Positions 6,418-8,914 of a stretch of 8,914 nt of DNA are shown here, piece after piece. The position numbers were made by a program, and so were the translations under genes. Position 1 is the stretch's first letter, and each line of letters opens with the position of its first letter. A model generated the notes under the pieces. It saw nothing but the letters and a program-made list of their open reading frames with translations, had not been told where the DNA came from and ran no database searches. The stretch is from Opitutia bacterium (GTDB lineage: Bacteria; Verrucomicrobiota; Verrucomicrobiia; Opitutales; Seribacteraceae): assembly GCA_018695085.1 (NCBI GenBank), contig JABHOU010000433.1, positions 1 to 8,914 of the forward strand, read 5' to 3'.

Positions 6418-6514
6418 ACATTTAAAGAAAGATCTATAAATAAGCCACTTTGGCCCCTAGACACAAGTTAGAAAGCTGGAGAGAAATAGAAAACTGCTTT
6501 CCAATGGTAATCAA

Positions 6515-7996
6515 TTAGCTTTTAGGCAGGTGCCAAAGTGTATAATAGGCCCCCGAATGGAGAAGTGGATGGCTTTCCTCTTTGGAACGAACGCCAGTTG
6601 CCTGGAGGTCATGAATGTGACCGATCTGGAGACCGTCGACTTCGAGCGTAACCGTTTTGCCGTCCTTAGCCAACGTAGCGCTCTTGATCGTGGGAGTGGT
6701 GTGATCAACCTCGGGGCTACCGTACTTGGATTGAAAAATATAGGTGTAAGTCTTCATTGTGTATGAAGACAAATCCGTGGCGCTCTTGGGATTGACCGGT
6801 TTGGTGAATTCCAATTCGAAACCTTTGGGACGAATGCGCATCTCGAGGATTTCAAAGGGGGTCTTGCCAGTCCAAACTACGCGATCGAGAGCATGGCGAC
6901 TACCTCCTCGAGCACCCCATCCGCGATCCGTACCTCCGGAATAAAGAGAACCGTCCGGGCATTGCATGAGTGGCACGTTGCCGGAACCAAATCCTTTCCT
7001 GAACGGAAAGCAAGCGCCTTGGTAGAAACCGTTGATCTTCTCCAGAAAACAACGATTGACCACGCTGTGGGTTTGGTCGGAAACGAAAAGCTGTTCCTTG
7101 AAGGGCCCAAACTTGCCGCCGGATTCATCGCAAGCGATGCCGCTGGCGGAATTGCCCAGTTTGCCATGAGGAATGAGAATTGCGGGCGGGCGGTATTTTG
7201 GAAGGCGTTCCAGCTCTTTGTGAAAACGGCTACCGCTGACGGGAACGGCAGGCTTGCCTCCGAGGGCTTTCTTGGTGGCGTCGAGGTCGTACCAACCAAA
7301 ACCGCCGGGATGCCCTTGGAAGCTACCGGGCGTAAGGTGCTTGAGGGCGCTGGTGCCATTCCAAGGACCTTGGTTGTCACAATAGAAGGCTTCGCCCAAG
7401 GCATTCAAGCCGATGCCACCTGGGGAACGAATGCCGCTGGCCGTCGGAATCATTTTGCCGTCCTTGGTCACTCGTACGCACCACCCACGATAGGGAACTT
7501 TGCTGCTGAAGGAACCAGTGAGACACAGGACCACCCACATGTTGCCCTCCTTGTCGAACTTGGAACCAAAGGCATACTCGTGATAATCACCGGAAATCTC
7601 CCATTCATCGCTAACGGTCTCAAAGAGATCGGCACGACCATCACCGTCCAAATCCTTGATCCGCGTAACTTCGGGACGTTGGGTTGCGTAAAGCCAACCG
7701 TCAGCATAGGAAAGACCAAGTACCTCGTGCAATCCCTCGGCCCATAAGGTGAACTTCGCATTGTCTCCGGTATCTTCGAAAGCGTTCTCCACCATGTAGA
7801 CGTCGCCTCGACGAGTGGATACTGCCAGTTTGTTGTCGGGCATGGCTTCCAGTCCACCCGCTTCCAAGACGATCCCCTCGGGAATGGGAATCTTAATTAG
7901 CTTGTAATAATCGTCCTCAGTGGGAGTAGCGTTTTGACCGAAAGCAACAAGAGTTGAACAAGATATGGCAGCCAATGTTTGAAGTACTTTGTTCAT
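6515..7996 (-). CDS. Secreted sorbosone/glucose-dehydrogenase-like six-bladed beta-propeller protein
   Basis: The 493 aa product starts with a Sec signal peptide (residues 1-20, ending V-A-F-G before Q-N-A). Residues about 30-380 form an NHL/PQQ-sugar-dehydrogenase-like propeller of the kind abundant in Verrucomicrobiota and Planctomycetota. Its marks are ADGWLYATQRPEV (98-110), DLDGDGRADLFE (115-126, a DxDxDG calcium-type loop), GIRSPGGIGL (188-197), YCDNQGPWNG (205-214), LFVSDQTHS (303-311), and the glycine-rich end SGGTDRGWGARGG (353-365). The C-terminal part (about 388-470, FELEFTKPVNP then DGKTVTLEVDGL) resembles a bacterial Ig-like domain. No CxxCH heme motif is present. It lies 31 bases after the DUF6797/cytochrome c gene in the same direction, so the cytochrome is a plausible electron acceptor. 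Substrate and actual dehydrogenase activity are unknown. No Shine-Dalgarno sequence is visible. Confidence 0.85.
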   Translation of the reverse strand: MNKVLQTLAAISCSTLVAFGQNATPTEDDYYKLIKIPIPEGIVLEAGGLEAMPDNKLAVSTRRGDVYMVENAFEDTGDNAKFTLWAEGLHEVLGLSYADGWLYATQRPEVTRIKDLDGDGRADLFETVSDEWEISGDYHEYAFGSKFDKEGNMWVVLCLTGSFSSKVPYRGWCVRVTKDGKMIPTASGIRSPGGIGLNALGEAFYCDNQGPWNGTSALKHLTPGSFQGHPGGFGWYDLDATKKALGGKPAVPVSGSRFHKELERLPKYRPPAILIPHGKLGNSASGIACDESGGKFGPFKEQLFVSDQTHSVVNRCFLEKINGFYQGACFPFRKGFGSGNVPLMQCPDGSLYSGGTDRGWGARGGSRHALDRVVWTGKTPFEILEMRIRPKGFELEFTKPVNPKSATDLSSYTMKTYTYIFQSKYGSPEVDHTTPTIKSATLAKDGKTVTLEVDGLQIGHIHDLQATGVRSKEESHPLLHSGAYYTLWHLPKS

Positions 7997-8027
7997 ACGT
8001 ATGATTTATTCATTGGATAGATCGTAA

Positions 8028-8914
8028 TTACCATTCCAAAGTTTGCTTGATGACGAATTTCTCATTGTCGGTGAGAACGGGAACCAGAAGATCACCTTGG
8101 GCGACACGAGCGACCACCTTATTGCCCTTGGGTAAAGAAAAATGGACGGTTAAGTCTCCACACTTGTAGGTGTTTTCGGAAATGCGTTGAGCGGAACCAC
8201 CCGATCCGATTCGGAAATAAAGGCCGGTGCTAATCTTTCCCGTGATTGTCACGATGCGATCCAAGGCAAAATCCTCATCATCCCCGTGGAGCCTCTCCTT
8301 GAAAAAGTCTTCCACCTTCAACTTGCCAAAAGAATAACGAAAAGTGGGTCGACGTTTTTCATCCAAAAGATAACCGCCGAAGCGAAAGCCCGCCGGTCTG
8401 GCATCGACCTTTGGCCAAGGTGCACCGGGAGTAGTTAGGATTGCCAAGGGAGGTCCATCGAAAAGAGTTAGGCGATTAAAACCATCGGGCGCCTGAAACC
8501 CTTGACCACGTCCGGACCAATGTCTGGAAGCATCGATGAAAGGGCCGTGCCAGAGGAGCGCAGGTCTCAGGTGGTTGGCATCCCAGGCAAGATTCACTTC
8601 TCCAGGGTAACCCACACCGATGGCTCGCGTACCGGCGCCATCAATAAAATTGCGATAGAGGCGAGCTTCGTCGTCGACGGCCAACTGCATCCCGCTGCGA
8701 GCCAATCCACTTGGGATAGGAGCCTTTTCTCCCAGCGAGAGGTATTGATAGATAGCTGCTATCTGCTTGTCGGTATCCCCATCAAGCACGTCAGGCTTGG
8801 TCGACTTTCCTTGAGGCCAGAAAGAGGGCATGCGAGTTCCGGGACGAAGTGAGCCAGGATCCAAAAGATAGCGTTTAAGCCAATCAATCCGCAGGCGCTT
8901 ACTCATGACGGTTA
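8028..8914 (-). CDS. DUF6797-type protein with cytochrome c domain, 5' part outside window
   Basis: This is the C-terminal part of a larger protein: the frame stays open through the right edge, so the ATG at 8906 is probably internal. The first visible residues, W-L-K-R-Y-L-L-D-P-G-S-L-R-P-G-T-R-M-P-S-F, are the second half of a cytochrome c domain. The methionine of TRMPSF is the likely sixth heme ligand, and the CxxCH heme-attachment motif must lie upstream, outside the window. After a helix ending I-A-A-I-Y-Q-Y-L come a jelly-roll-like region (L-Y-R-N-F-I-D-G-A-G-T-R-A-I) and a tryptophan-rich segment with G-Y-P-G-E-V-N-L-A-W-D and W-H-G-P-F-I-D-A-S-R-H-W. That layout fits the DUF6797 proteins of Verrucomicrobiota. 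It is followed after 31 bases by the propeller gene and probably forms an operon with it. An extracytoplasmic redox partnership is inferred. The DUF number is recalled from memory, not searched. Confidence 0.75.
   Translation of the reverse strand, partial: TVMSKRLRIDWLKRYLLDPGSLRPGTRMPSFWPQGKSTKPDVLDGDTDKQIAAIYQYLSLGEKAPIPSGLARSGMQLAVDDEARLYRNFIDGAGTRAIGVGYPGEVNLAWDANHLRPALLWHGPFIDASRHWSGRGQGFQAPDGFNRLTLFDGPPLAILTTPGAPWPKVDARPAGFRFGGYLLDEKRRPTFRYSFGKLKVEDFFKERLHGDDEDFALDRIVTITGKISTGLYFRIGSGGSAQRISENTYKCGDLTVHFSLPKGNKVVARVAQGDLLVPVLTDNEKFVIKQTLEW

Noticed and set aside
6893..7747. Long plus-strand open frame of 284 codons
   Set aside because: Antisense shadow of the secreted propeller gene, which has a signal peptide and conserved motifs over the same bases.
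1..8914. CRISPR array, insertion sequence or recombinase gene
   Set aside because: No regularly spaced repeats, transposase or integrase motifs were found on either strand. The only mobile signal is the tRNA-derived repeat pair.

Overview
The window looks like a chromosomal segment from a bacterium of the PVC group, most likely Verrucomicrobiota. The evidence is a secreted BamB-like propeller with the 'WPWWRGP' start typical of planctomycete and verrucomicrobial proteins, a secreted sorbosone-dehydrogenase-like propeller next to a DUF6797-type cytochrome c protein, and start codons that mostly lack a Shine-Dalgarno sequence. Sampled lines of the core genes are about 55-60% GC. The phylum call is inference from gene families, not from a phylogenetic marker.

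Left part (1-3884). A leftward pair, mazG followed by a YgjP-like zinc metalloprotease (cut by the window edge), diverges from a rightward pair, trpC followed by rsmA. The two pairs are separated by a 72-base intergenic stretch. rsmA converges on a leftward EcsC-family gene with only 8 bases between the stops. This is ordinary housekeeping content: nucleotide-pool sanitation, tryptophan synthesis and 16S rRNA dimethylation. The MazG protein has lost the catalytic residues of its second domain, and trpC stands apart from any other trp gene.

Middle part (4035-6417). A leftward secreted PQQ-type propeller gene is followed, to its right, by the most unusual stretch of the window. A complete tRNA-Arg(ACG) gene lies at 6341-6417. 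A degenerate copy of its 3' half, running from the anticodon arm to CCA, lies about 1 kb away at 5343-5386 in the same orientation. The segment between them is AT-richer than its surroundings and holds one gene, an FkbM-type methyltransferase interrupted by a single in-frame TAA. This is the expected layout of an element inserted at a tRNA 3' end, with tRNA-derived direct repeats at both ends. No integrase is present, so it is best read as a decayed or minimal cargo island.

Right part (6515-8914). Two leftward genes 31 bases apart form an operon. The first is the 3' part of a DUF6797/cytochrome c protein that runs off the right edge. The second is a complete secreted six-bladed-propeller protein with a C-terminal Ig-like domain. 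They probably work together outside the cytoplasm in oxidation or binding of carbohydrate-like substrates, although the substrate is unknown.
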